A stretch of 64,000 nucleotides of DNA, taken from CBDFHB01 sp965250115 (GTDB taxonomy: Bacteria; Acidobacteriota; Vicinamibacteria; Marinacidobacterales; SMYC01). The notes under the pieces are model-generated. The model searched no databases. It was not told the DNA's origin and worked only from the letters and a program-made list of their open reading frames with translations. The position numbers and the translations under genes are program-made. The stretch spans positions 1,674,001-1,738,000 of the forward strand of contig CBDFNJ010000002.1 of NCBI GenBank assembly GCA_965250115.1, in the 5' to 3' direction. Below are positions 7,497-16,010 of the stretch, in pieces; the first letter of the stretch is position 1, and every line of letters begins with the position of its first letter.

Positions 7497-9474
7497 ACGC
7501 ATCGACGTGCTGCGCGCGGAGATCCGCCGGCACGACTACCTTTACTACCTCAAGGGTCGTCCGGAGATCGCAGATGTGGCCTACGACAAGCTCCTGCAGG
7601 ATTTGATCGCACTCGAAGAGCGGTTTCCCGACTTGCTGACTCCCGATTCCCCGTCCCAGAGGGTTGGTGGCAAGGTTCAAGACGGCTTTGCGGAGGTTGG
7701 GCATCTCGCGCCTATGCTGTCGCTCGAATCAGTGATGCAGGCTGATGAAGTGCGCGAGTTCGGGAAGCGGGTCGTCAAAGGTTTAGGTCTCGAGGACGTG
7801 ACCTACGTGGCCGAGCCGAAGTTCGACGGCCTTTCCGTGGAGCTCGTTTACCGGGACGGGCTCTTCGAGCGGGGCTCGACGCGCGGGGACGGGACCACCG
7901 GGGAGAACGTTTCGGAGAACCTCAAGACGATCCGCTCTTTACCTCTTCGTCTCTTCACCAACAAACGCCCTGCACCCGGTACCCTCGCCATTCGCGCCGA
8001 GGCGATCATGCGTCTCGAGGACTTCGAGGTCCTCAATCGCCGCATGACCGAGCTGGGAAAAGAGCCTTTCGCGAACCCGCGAAACGCGGCCTCGGGCTCC
8101 TTGCGTCAGCTCGACACGAGCGTAACCGCGAGCCGGCCCCTCGATCTATTCGCCTACGACATCATGTATACCGACGAGCTCGGCGTGCAGTCGCAGTCGG
8201 AGGCGCTCGAAGCGCTGGCCGCCTGGGGATTTCGTGTCGAGGGAAGCGCTCGGCGCTGCTCGGGGATCGGCGAGGTCATCGACTATCACGACGAGATGGA
8301 GAGGGCTCGGGACGAGCTCGACTTCGAGCTCGACGGCGTCGTTGTAAAGCTAGACCGTCGCGACCACCAGGCCGAGCTCGGTGAGCGATCGCGAAGCCCT
8401 CGATGGGCGGTCGCTTTCAAGTTCGAGCCCCGTCAAGAGGTGACCGACGTGATGGACATTGCGGTCCAGGTGGGACGTACCGGAAAACTCACGCCGGTGG
8501 CCCTCTTGCGTCCAGTCGACGTTTCGGGGGTGACGGTCAGCCGCGCCACGCTCCATAACCAGGACGAAGTCTCGCGAAAAGACGTGCGCGTGGGCGACAT
8601 GGTTCGGATCCAGCGTGCTGGGGACGTCATTCCAGAAGTCGTTGAAGTGCTCATGGAGCATCGGAAGAAAGGCTCCAAACCGTTCCAGATGCCGGAGCGG
8701 TGCCCCGTGAGTGGCTCTCGCGTCGTTCAAAAAGGCGCGTACCACTACTGCCCGGACGGGTGGACCTGCCGAGCGCAGCAGACGGGCCGGGTCCAGCACT
8801 TCGCCAGCAAAGGAGCAATGGAGATCGAGTTTCTCGGAGACAAGACGGTCGCGCAACTCGTCGAGAAGGGACTCGTCCAGGATCTCGCGGACCTCTATCG
8901 CTTGAAGAAGGAAGATTTTCTCGAGCTCACGGGCTTCGCGGACAAGTCCGCAGAGAACCTGATTGAAGCGATCGACGCATCGAAGAGCGCGAGCTTGGAC
9001 CGCTTTATCTATGGGCTCGGCATCCCCAACGTTGGACGCCACGTTGCCAGCGTGCTCGCGACCGCCTTCCGCAGTCTCGAATCTCTGATGGTCGCGAGCG
9101 AAGAAGACCTCGTCGCGGTTCATGAGGTCGGAGGCGAAGTGGCCCGCGGTGCCGTGGAGTATTTCGCCGACCCGCGGAACCGTGACGTGCTCGAGAGAAT
9201 GCGGCACGCCGGTCTAGAGCTCCGCTGGGATCAGAGCGGCGTCGAGCGGACTCTCGAAGGCGCGAAGGTGGTCTTCACCGGGACATTGGCCGAGCTCCAG
9301 CGCGACGAGGCCAAGAAACTCGTGGAGGAGCGGGGGGGCCGAATCACCTCGTCGGTGAGCAAGAACACGAGCTTCGTCGTCGTTGGCGTGAATCCGGGCT
9401 CGAAGGCTGAAAAGGCCAAGGAGCTCGGTGTGAAAGTGTTGTCCGAGGGGGAGTTTCTCGAGCTAATCAAATGA
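7462..9474 (+). CDS. ligA: NAD-dependent DNA ligase
   Basis: Seals nicks in DNA using NAD+. The N-terminal Ia domain (RHDYLYYLKGRPEIADVAYD) is followed by the adenylation domain with the catalytic lysine in EPKFDGLSVEL, TRGDGTTGENV and NPRNAASGSLRQLD. Next come the OB fold (VQVGRTGKLTPVA), the zinc finger, helix-hairpin-helix repeats and a C-terminal BRCT domain (KVVFTGTLAELQRDEAKKLV). 670 residues is the normal length. I chose the ATG at 7462 because the longer frame upstream is PGPGW-gene sequence. Oddity: the zinc finger reads CPVSGS...HYC...WTC, so the second of the four cysteine ligands is a serine (AGT). Confidence 0.95.
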   Translation: MTPDVTKDQASKRIDVLRAEIRRHDYLYYLKGRPEIADVAYDKLLQDLIALEERFPDLLTPDSPSQRVGGKVQDGFAEVGHLAPMLSLESVMQADEVREFGKRVVKGLGLEDVTYVAEPKFDGLSVELVYRDGLFERGSTRGDGTTGENVSENLKTIRSLPLRLFTNKRPAPGTLAIRAEAIMRLEDFEVLNRRMTELGKEPFANPRNAASGSLRQLDTSVTASRPLDLFAYDIMYTDELGVQSQSEALEALAAWGFRVEGSARRCSGIGEVIDYHDEMERARDELDFELDGVVVKLDRRDHQAELGERSRSPRWAVAFKFEPRQEVTDVMDIAVQVGRTGKLTPVALLRPVDVSGVTVSRATLHNQDEVSRKDVRVGDMVRIQRAGDVIPEVVEVLMEHRKKGSKPFQMPERCPVSGSRVVQKGAYHYCPDGWTCRAQQTGRVQHFASKGAMEIEFLGDKTVAQLVEKGLVQDLADLYRLKKEDFLELTGFADKSAENLIEAIDASKSASLDRFIYGLGIPNVGRHVASVLATAFRSLESLMVASEEDLVAVHEVGGEVARGAVEYFADPRNRDVLERMRHAGLELRWDQSGVERTLEGAKVVFTGTLAELQRDEAKKLVEERGGRITSSVSKNTSFVVVGVNPGSKAEKAKELGVKVLSEGEFLELIK

Positions 9475-9532
9475 CCTGGTTTTTGTCATGAGCGGTCGGA
9501 AATAGTGTAGGGTTCTGCCGAGGAGTCCTGCC

Positions 9533-11563
9533 ATGAAGAAGCTCGTCTTTGCCGTCCTATGCGTCGCCTTTTTGCCAGCGGCGGGCCGTTCCGAAGTCGT
9601 CCGCGTGGAGGTCGAGCAGCGAGCCGCCGTCGCGGAGGGCAGGGAATTCGGGCTCGCCGGCCCCTACGAGAAGATCGCCGGCAAGGTCTATCTTGCCGCC
9701 GACCCGGCGCTCGGACCGAACGTCATCATCGCCGACATCGACAACGCCCCAAAGAACGCCGAAGGACGCGTCGAGTGGTCGGCCGAGTACTTCCTTCTCA
9801 AGCCGAAGGACGTCTCGCGCGGCAACGGGACCGTACTCCTCGAGGTCGGCAATCGAGGCGGGAAGGGTCTGCTCGGCTTCTTCAATGGCGGTGAGAGGAG
9901 CGCCGACCCGGAGACGGTCGAGCACTTCGGTGACGGCTTCCTCCAGCGGCACGGCTTCACGCTTCTATGGGTCGGGTGGCAGTGGGACACGCCTGAGGTC
10001 GAGGGAAGGATGCGCATGTATCCGCCCATCGCGACCGATCGGGGCAAGCCCATTCGCGGACTCGTCCGCGCCGACTTCGTCCCCAGGGAGCGGGAGACCG
10101 ACCACTCGCTCGCCGATCGGAACCACATCGCTTATCCAGTCGCCGATCCCGAAGCGAAAGAGAACGTCCTCACCGTGCGCGACGCCGTGGAGGCGGAGCG
10201 AGAGATCATTGCCCGCTCGCAGTGGAAGTTCGCCCGGGCCGAGAACGGACAGGTCGTGCCCGACGCCACGCGAGTATTCCTCGAAGGCGGCTTCGAGCCG
10301 CACCGCATCTATGAAGTCGTCTACCTGTCCGAGAATCCGCCGCTCGTCGGCCTCGGCCCCGCCGCCATCCGCGACATGGTCTCGCACTTGAAGTACGGGT
10401 CGGCGGACGCGCTGTCGATTCCCGAGGGCGTAATCGATCGGGCCCTCGCATTCGGGATCTCCCAGAGCGGTCGCTTTCTTCGGACGTTCCTCTACTACGG
10501 TTTCAACGAAGATGAATCTCATCGGAAGGTGTTCGACGGCGTCATCGCTCACGTAGCCGGAGGCGGCCGAGGAAGCTTCAACCACCGCTTCGCGCAGGCT
10601 TCGCGCGACGCGCACCCGTTTCTGAACATGTTCCACCCAACGGACATCTTCCCCTTCACCGACCTGTCGCAGACCGATTTCCAGACCGGGACGAGCGACG
10701 GGATCCTCGCGTTCCAGAAGCCCGAGTTCCACCCGAGGGTCTTCTACACGAACTCGTCCTACGAATACTGGGGCCGAGCTGCCTCTCTGATCCACACCGC
10801 GATCGACGCGCGGGAAGACGCGCCCATCATCGACACCACGCGCGTGTACCACTTCGCCGGTACGCAGCACGGCGCGGCGCGGTTTCCGCCTTCGAGAACC
10901 CGTGGACAGCAGGCAAGCAACCCGATGGCCTACCACTGGTCGATGCGCGCGCTCCTCGTCGCCATGGACCGCTGGGCCGACGGGGGACAGGAGCCTCCAC
11001 CGAGCCAGTACGGCCGTCTCGAAAACCAAACGATGGTCGCGCCCGAAGACCTCGACTTCCCGAAGATTCCCGGCGTCGAGACGAGCGCGCGGATTCACAA
11101 GGCCTACCGCGCGGACTACGGACCGAAGTTTCGAAACGACGGCATCATCACGAAGGAGCCTCCTGAGATTGGGCGCGCCTATCCGATGCGAGTCCCCGCG
11201 GTCAACGAGGACGGAAACGAGATCGTCGGAGTCCAGATGCCCGAGCACTCGGTGCCGCTCGCGACTTACACCGGCTGGAATCTGTTCAACGCCGATTCCG
11301 GCCCCACCGACGTGCTCTCGAGCATGCAGGGCTCCTACATTCCCTTTCCCCGGACGGAATCGGAGCGCAAGATCAAAAACGACCCACGGCTCTCAATCGA
11401 AGAGCGCTACGACAACCGCGAGCACTACCTCGGCCTCGTCGCGAATGCCGCCCTCGATCTCTTCGAGCAGGGTTACCTGCTCGCGGAGGATGTTGCGTCG
11501 ATCCTGGGCCAAGCGCGAACCCACTGGGACTACGTGATGGCCGGCCGCTCTTCCGGCAAGTGA
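9533..11563 (+). CDS. Exported alpha/beta hydrolase domain-containing protein
   Basis: 676 residues with a signal peptide (MKKLVFAVLCVAFLPAAGRS). It belongs to the large alpha/beta-hydrolase group with a nucleophile elbow GISQSGRFLRTFLYYGFN (about residue 310), followed by VAGGGRGSFNHRFAQ and a C-terminal block around WNLFNADSGPTD. These proteins are annotated as alpha/beta hydrolases of unknown substrate, probably periplasmic. The ATG follows GAGGAGTCCTGCC, a plausible ribosome-binding site. It appears monocistronic between ligA and the GAF gene. Confidence 0.8.
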   Translation: MKKLVFAVLCVAFLPAAGRSEVVRVEVEQRAAVAEGREFGLAGPYEKIAGKVYLAADPALGPNVIIADIDNAPKNAEGRVEWSAEYFLLKPKDVSRGNGTVLLEVGNRGGKGLLGFFNGGERSADPETVEHFGDGFLQRHGFTLLWVGWQWDTPEVEGRMRMYPPIATDRGKPIRGLVRADFVPRERETDHSLADRNHIAYPVADPEAKENVLTVRDAVEAEREIIARSQWKFARAENGQVVPDATRVFLEGGFEPHRIYEVVYLSENPPLVGLGPAAIRDMVSHLKYGSADALSIPEGVIDRALAFGISQSGRFLRTFLYYGFNEDESHRKVFDGVIAHVAGGGRGSFNHRFAQASRDAHPFLNMFHPTDIFPFTDLSQTDFQTGTSDGILAFQKPEFHPRVFYTNSSYEYWGRAASLIHTAIDAREDAPIIDTTRVYHFAGTQHGAARFPPSRTRGQQASNPMAYHWSMRALLVAMDRWADGGQEPPPSQYGRLENQTMVAPEDLDFPKIPGVETSARIHKAYRADYGPKFRNDGIITKEPPEIGRAYPMRVPAVNEDGNEIVGVQMPEHSVPLATYTGWNLFNADSGPTDVLSSMQGSYIPFPRTESERKIKNDPRLSIEERYDNREHYLGLVANAALDLFEQGYLLAEDVASILGQARTHWDYVMAGRSSGK

Positions 11564-11793
11564 CGGCCCCACGATCGACTTTGACGTAGGTTGTCTCTGA
11601 AGAAGACCCTGGCGCGTGGGGCGCGCCGCGCCGCACGGCCAGAAGCGAAGAGCGAAAGCGTTTACCCTGACCGGTTGAGCGGGCGGTTGACGCCAAATTC
11701 ATCTGTCCTCTACCATATTGATAGAGTTCCAAACGACAATCGAAACAACAGCGTGAGCCGGGCGTGAACGCGTCCGGTGCGAGGCCGCGAACC

Positions 11794-12594
11794 ATGGACC
11801 TGAAACGCGTCGAAAGCCAGCGGAGCGAGCTTCTTCTGTTTGTGGTCGCGCTGGTGATGATCTTCCTCGGGGCGATTGCCTATATCACTTTCCGCCAGGG
11901 CCAGGGTTTTCTCGTCCCGGCCTTGACGGTCGTGTCGCTCCTCGCGTGTCTCTACATCATCGACAAAGAACGTCGTCTCAGGAAGTTGCAGAAGCGGCTC
12001 ATCCGGGAGCTCGTCGACGAGCAGGACCGCTCCGCGTCCCTGGAATCTCGGCTGCAGGAAATCGCGGCGCTCTACCAGGCGATCAGCACCGTGAACTCGG
12101 TCGTCGAGCCGGAGGACACCTTCGATGCGGTGTTGCGTGCGGGTCTAAGACTAGTGGGCGCCGACCGCGGTTCAGTCATGCTCTTGGACGAGCTCGACGA
12201 GCGTCTGAAGATCGTGTCGGCTCAGGGTTTGTCACAGTCGATCGTTGCCCAGACGCGACAGAAACTCGGACAAGGTGTTGCGGGCTGGGTTGCTCAGGAA
12301 TGTGAACCGTTGCTTTTGGAAGGGGACGCGAAGGAGGACGATCGATTCGAGTACACTTCCGGAATCGAGGACGAGGCCCTCTTGGCGTCGATCTCCATTC
12401 CCCTCCACATTCGAGACGAAGTGCTTGGCGTCCTCAACATGAGCGTGACTGGGCGGGCCTCGAAAGACGAGCTCTCCGAGTACGAGCTGCGCATGGCCAC
12501 CGTTTTTGCGCAGCATGCTGCTGCGGCCATCGAGAATGCGCGCCTGCGACTAGCGGCCGCCATGGCCGAGGTTCCGAGCGTCTCGGAAGTCTAG
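11794..12594 (+). CDS. Membrane-anchored GAF-domain sensor
   Basis: 266 residues from the ATG at 11794; a GTG ten codons upstream is also possible. Two N-terminal helices (LLLFVVALVMIFLGAIAYIT and LVPALTVVSLLACLYII) are followed by a coiled-coil linker (RRLRKLQKRLIRELVDEQDR). A GAF domain then begins near residue 95 (DTFDAVLRAGLRLVGADRGS, then GQGVAGWVA and the FAQHAAAAIENARLR end helix). GAF domains bind small ligands or mediate dimerisation. No output domain is attached, so it probably signals by partner contact. Its ligand cannot be read from sequence. Confidence 0.78.
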   Translation: MDLKRVESQRSELLLFVVALVMIFLGAIAYITFRQGQGFLVPALTVVSLLACLYIIDKERRLRKLQKRLIRELVDEQDRSASLESRLQEIAALYQAISTVNSVVEPEDTFDAVLRAGLRLVGADRGSVMLLDELDERLKIVSAQGLSQSIVAQTRQKLGQGVAGWVAQECEPLLLEGDAKEDDRFEYTSGIEDEALLASISIPLHIRDEVLGVLNMSVTGRASKDELSEYELRMATVFAQHAAAAIENARLRLAAAMAEVPSVSEV

Positions 12595-12624
12595 AGACCG
12601 AATGGCCCGAGCCACCCCGAGACT

Positions 12625-13251
12625 CTACTTTTTCAGCGCGTCGATGTAAGCGCTCGCCACGATCGAATAGCCGTCGATGCCATCGACCAGTTGTTGCGAG
12701 AGGTCGGTGATCACCTGCGCGTCGCCCGAGAGGCTCTCAGTGGAGGTCTCATTGAGGTCGTGCCCGAGGTAGACCATCTGGTCTTCCAACCCTCGGACAA
12801 CGGGCTCGAACCCCTCTCGCACAGCACGGCCCGCGGCGACGAGCTCTTCGAATCGCCTCTGAGTATCGTCGAGCCGTGATTCGCTCCTTGCTCGAAGCTT
12901 GCCGTCTTCGATCTGGCCGAGGCTCTTCCTCCACTCATTGAAGTACTTCCTCGCTTCTTTCTCCATTTCCTCAAAGCGCTTGCGGAGATCCTTCGAGCGT
13001 TCTTCTTGCTTTTCCAGTCCTTTCGTGACCTTCTCGAAGGCGGAGCGCCGGCTATCGCCGTTCGCGGAGAGCATCTTGTGATACGCCTCGAGGGTGCGCT
13101 CGAGACGCTTTCGGCCCTCCTGAATCTCCTTTAGAGTTTTCTCGATACGCTTGACGAGCTCGTCGGTTCGCTCGTGTCCGTCGTCCGACGCAACGGCGAC
13201 GAAGCCCGAGCTGAGAACGGAGAACAGGACAAAGAGCACCATCCGTCGCAT
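12625..13251 (-). CDS. DUF2959-family exported coiled-coil protein
   Basis: 208 residues with a signal peptide (MRRMVLFVLFSVLSSGFVAV). It is almost entirely helical with strong heptads (KRIEKTLKEIQEGRKRLERT, DLRKRFEEMEKEARKYFNEW). The pattern FNEWxxxLxxIxxxxLRxxS...DTQRRFEELV...VVRGLEDQMVYLGHDLN is that of DUF2959, an uncharacterised periplasmic or lipoprotein family. The signal here lacks a convincing lipobox cysteine. Nothing in the neighbourhood points to its job. Confidence 0.7.
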   Translation of the reverse strand: MRRMVLFVLFSVLSSGFVAVASDDGHERTDELVKRIEKTLKEIQEGRKRLERTLEAYHKMLSANGDSRRSAFEKVTKGLEKQEERSKDLRKRFEEMEKEARKYFNEWRKSLGQIEDGKLRARSESRLDDTQRRFEELVAAGRAVREGFEPVVRGLEDQMVYLGHDLNETSTESLSGDAQVITDLSQQLVDGIDGYSIVASAYIDALKK

Positions 13252-13359
13252 ACGAAGCCTCCTTGAAACTAGCAGGGTTCTGAAAAACTCCTCTGCACCC
13301 TGCTCGAGCGGTAGCCTGTACGTCTGCCGCGAGCCCGGCTCGAGTGGGCCGGGACACGC

Positions 13360-13391
13360 CTAGGCCGTGGGGGTGGGGCCCCACGGCCTAG
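13360..13391. terminator. Perfect 13-bp inverted repeat, possible terminator
   Basis: Arms at 13360-13372 and 13379-13391 are exact reverse complements (CTAGGCCGTGGGG) around a six-base loop. It sits ~170 bases downstream of the histidine kinase stop and ~110 bases upstream of the DUF2959 start, in a 312-bp gap with no gene. No T-run follows on either strand, so it is not a canonical intrinsic terminator; an mRNA-end stabiliser or attenuator are alternatives. Confidence 0.45.
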
Positions 13392-13563
13392 AGCACTCTA
13401 GAAGAGAGACGCTCGATGACAACGGGTTTCGATGCGGAGAATGAAAGCGGAGATTCTGTAACTAGGACTAATAAATAAGGTAGCACGCGAGCGGGGCGAG
13501 TCAAACGTCACCCCGGACTCGATTCCGTGGTGGCGTTGAGACAGGAGAGCGGAGTAGAGAGCC

Positions 13564-15123
13564 TTACGAGCGACGTAGCCGTACTTCGAAGCCCGCGCCG
13601 CGGAGCTCGGAGTCGACGAGTGCGACGCTGCCACCGTATCGCTCAAGGATGGCTTTGACGATCGCGAGCCCCAATCCGCTGTGCTCCTTGGCGCGTGTGG
13701 CGTCAGGCCGGTAGCTGAAAAAGCGATCGAAGATCCGATCGCGATGCTGCTGCGGGATCCCCGAGCCCTCGTCCTCCACGCGCACGAGTGCCTCTTCGCC
13801 ATCGCGGTCGAGCGAGACCCGAACAAGTCCGCCCTTCGGCGAGAAACTCACGGCGTTCTCGACGAGATTCTCGAAAATCTGCACGATGCGCATCGGACTT
13901 GCGACCACGACGACAGAGCTCTCCCGTAGCGCGAGCTCGAAGTCGCAGCCGGGAGAGCGTCGCCGCGCGTTCTCGACAACGCGCGCGAGCACTTCGTGGA
14001 GCGGTACCGCAACGGATTCTTCTTCGCTCCCCGGCGCCGCGACGTCGAGCTGGCTGATTTCCATGACGCCGGAAAGTAGGGACTCGAGGCGAGCGATGTC
14101 TCTTTCCACCATGGTCGCGAATCGCGCACGCTCCTTGGGGTCCTCGACGTCTTTGAGCATTTCGGCCGCAGAGCGTATGGAGGCGAGCGGATTCTTGAAC
14201 TCGTGCGAGACGTCGGCGGCGAAGGACTCGATGAAGCGCATCCTCTCCTCGAGGCGTGCCGAGAGCTCGGACAGCGCGAGGCTCAGGTCTCCGATCTCGT
14301 CGAGCCGGTTCAGGCCGCGAAATCGGCCCGTGATACGACCCCGGCGATCGAGGATCGCCATCGCTTGAGAGCGTAGTCGCTTCAAGGGTCGCGAGATCGT
14401 GGTGGAGACGAGGAGGCTCAAGATCGCGGCGAAGCCAACCGCCACGAGGAGAAAGCGAAAGACGGTGAGTCGAACCTCGATCAGATCCTGCAGGATCTGG
14501 AACGTGGACTGTGAGACGAGGACGGCACCGACCACGCTGCCTTCATGGGTTACGGGAATGGCGCTGTAGAGCGTGAGGGAGCGCTGGCCGCCCGGCGTGA
14601 TTCTCGTCGCCGCCCCGTACTTGCCCTCCAGAGCTTGCTCAACCTCGACCCCGTCGAGGGGTCGATCTGCCGAATAGAACTCCTGGCCGACGACGGCGCG
14701 GGGCTCGGTCACCAGAGCCTCGAGAAAGCGAAAGAGATAGGAGCCGACCCGGTAAAGCCAGCTCTGTCGCGACCCGATCTCGGCGCTCGCATCGGTCCCA
14801 TCGGACTCACGCTGAGGTCCGAGGCGACTCGTATCCGAAAGGAGAAGCGCGTGAGCATCGACGACCCGGATTCTCGAGGTCGTGCGCTGTTCGAGGCGTA
14901 CGAGGATGGGCTCGACCGCCGGGCCGGAGAGCGGCCCGCGCTCCGAGAGTGCGGCGGCGAGGACCCGGCCCTGTTGGACCATGGATTGCTCCTGGGCCCG
15001 AAGGAGCTGGCTTTCGTAGATCTCGAGGTAGGAGACCGCGGCAGCCGGAAGAAAAACGAGAAGAACGTTGAAAGCGAGGAGGCGAATCGAGATCTTGGAG
15101 ATGAACCGGCGAAGGTCCATCAA
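13564..15123 (-). CDS. Sensor histidine kinase, ChvG/CreC-like
   Basis: 519 residues. An N-terminal helix (LLAFNVLLVFLPAAAVSYLE), a ~170-residue periplasmic sensor, a second helix (FRFLLVAVGFAAILSLLVST), a HAMP domain, and the H-box FAADVSHEFKNPLASIRSAA (His near residue 305). The N-box (FENLVENAVSFSP), G1 (EDEGSGIPQQHRDRIFDRFF) and G2 (SGLGLAIVKAI) complete an intact HATPase domain. It autophosphorylates and passes phosphate to the regulator encoded immediately upstream, whose stop overlaps its start by four bases. Layout resembles ChvG envelope-stress sensors; the stimulus is unknown. Confidence 0.9.
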   Translation of the reverse strand: MMDLRRFISKISIRLLAFNVLLVFLPAAAVSYLEIYESQLLRAQEQSMVQQGRVLAAALSERGPLSGPAVEPILVRLEQRTTSRIRVVDAHALLLSDTSRLGPQRESDGTDASAEIGSRQSWLYRVGSYLFRFLEALVTEPRAVVGQEFYSADRPLDGVEVEQALEGKYGAATRITPGGQRSLTLYSAIPVTHEGSVVGAVLVSQSTFQILQDLIEVRLTVFRFLLVAVGFAAILSLLVSTTISRPLKRLRSQAMAILDRRGRITGRFRGLNRLDEIGDLSLALSELSARLEERMRFIESFAADVSHEFKNPLASIRSAAEMLKDVEDPKERARFATMVERDIARLESLLSGVMEISQLDVAAPGSEEESVAVPLHEVLARVVENARRRSPGCDFELALRESSVVVVASPMRIVQIFENLVENAVSFSPKGGLVRVSLDRDGEEALVRVEDEGSGIPQQHRDRIFDRFFSYRPDATRAKEHSGLGLAIVKAILERYGGSVALVDSELRGAGFEVRLRRS

Positions 15124-15833
15124 CGCTCCCGATAGCGATAGCCGAGTCCGTAAACGGTGTCGATCTCGTCGAAGTCGGGCTCGAGCTTTGCGAACTTCTT
15201 CCTCAGTCGTTTCACGTGACTGTCGATCGTCCGTTCACTCACGTAGGCATCGTGCGGGTAGCACTCTTCCATCAGTTGAGTGCGGGATTTGACGTAGCCG
15301 GGCCGACGCGTGAGCGCGTGGAGGAGCATGAACTCGGTCACTGTCAGAGGAACGAGCTGGTCCTTCCAGGTTGCTTGATAGCGGCGCAAGTCGAGCATCA
15401 GATCGCGGAGGCGGAGCTGCTCCTCTTCCGCCGCGACCGAGCCCGCGTTTTGAAGCGAAAGCCGCCGAAAGAGCACCTTGACGCGTGCCACGAGCTCACG
15501 CATGGCGAAGGGCTTGCACAGATAATCGTCGGCCCCGAGCTCAAGACCGAGCACCCGGTCGAACTCTTCGTCCCGCGACGTGAGAAAGATGATCGGCAGC
15601 AGCTCCGTCACACCACGCAGCTTGCGGCAAAGCTCGAGCCCGTCCATGCGGGGCATTACAATGTCCAGGACCGCCACGTCCGGCAAGCCGTCTTGGAGCC
15701 GCTCCCAGGCCTCGTGGCCGTCGGGGTAGAGGTCTACGTGATACCCCTCGCGGCGCAGCGCATAGGCCACCGTCTCTCGGATGTTCTCCTCGTCGTCCAC
15801 GAGGGCGATCCGTCCCAGACTCTTCGTGCTCAT
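15120..15833 (-). CDS. OmpR-family response regulator, ChvI-like
   Basis: 237 residues. The receiver domain has the acidic pair (ALVDDEENI), the phospho-acceptor Asp in VAVLDIVMPRMDG and the switch lysine in YLCKPFAMREL. The C-terminal winged helix ends in SERTIDSHVKRLRKKF and TVYGLGYRYRER. Partner of the kinase that follows with a 4-base overlap. I chose the ATG at 15833 (MSTKSLGRIALVDDEE); the frame remains open upstream but lacks homology. It is divergent from the sortase-target gene, so it may regulate that locus, which is inference. Confidence 0.92.
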   Translation of the reverse strand: MSTKSLGRIALVDDEENIRETVAYALRREGYHVDLYPDGHEAWERLQDGLPDVAVLDIVMPRMDGLELCRKLRGVTELLPIIFLTSRDEEFDRVLGLELGADDYLCKPFAMRELVARVKVLFRRLSLQNAGSVAAEEEQLRLRDLMLDLRRYQATWKDQLVPLTVTEFMLLHALTRRPGYVKSRTQLMEECYPHDAYVSERTIDSHVKRLRKKFAKLEPDFDEIDTVYGLGYRYRER

Positions 15834-16010
15834 GACTGGGTAATCCCAATGTAACACAGTGCTTTGGCCACTCCCCGGTTGCCACGAGAACGCCACAATC
15901 TTTCACGATTTCGTCTCGAATCGACCCCTTCGGTGGCTCATCTCCGAGCTGAAATAGGGGTATCAAAACGCCGAAGCATTCTTGGATTGGACGACTCGGG
16001 AGGTGTACCG

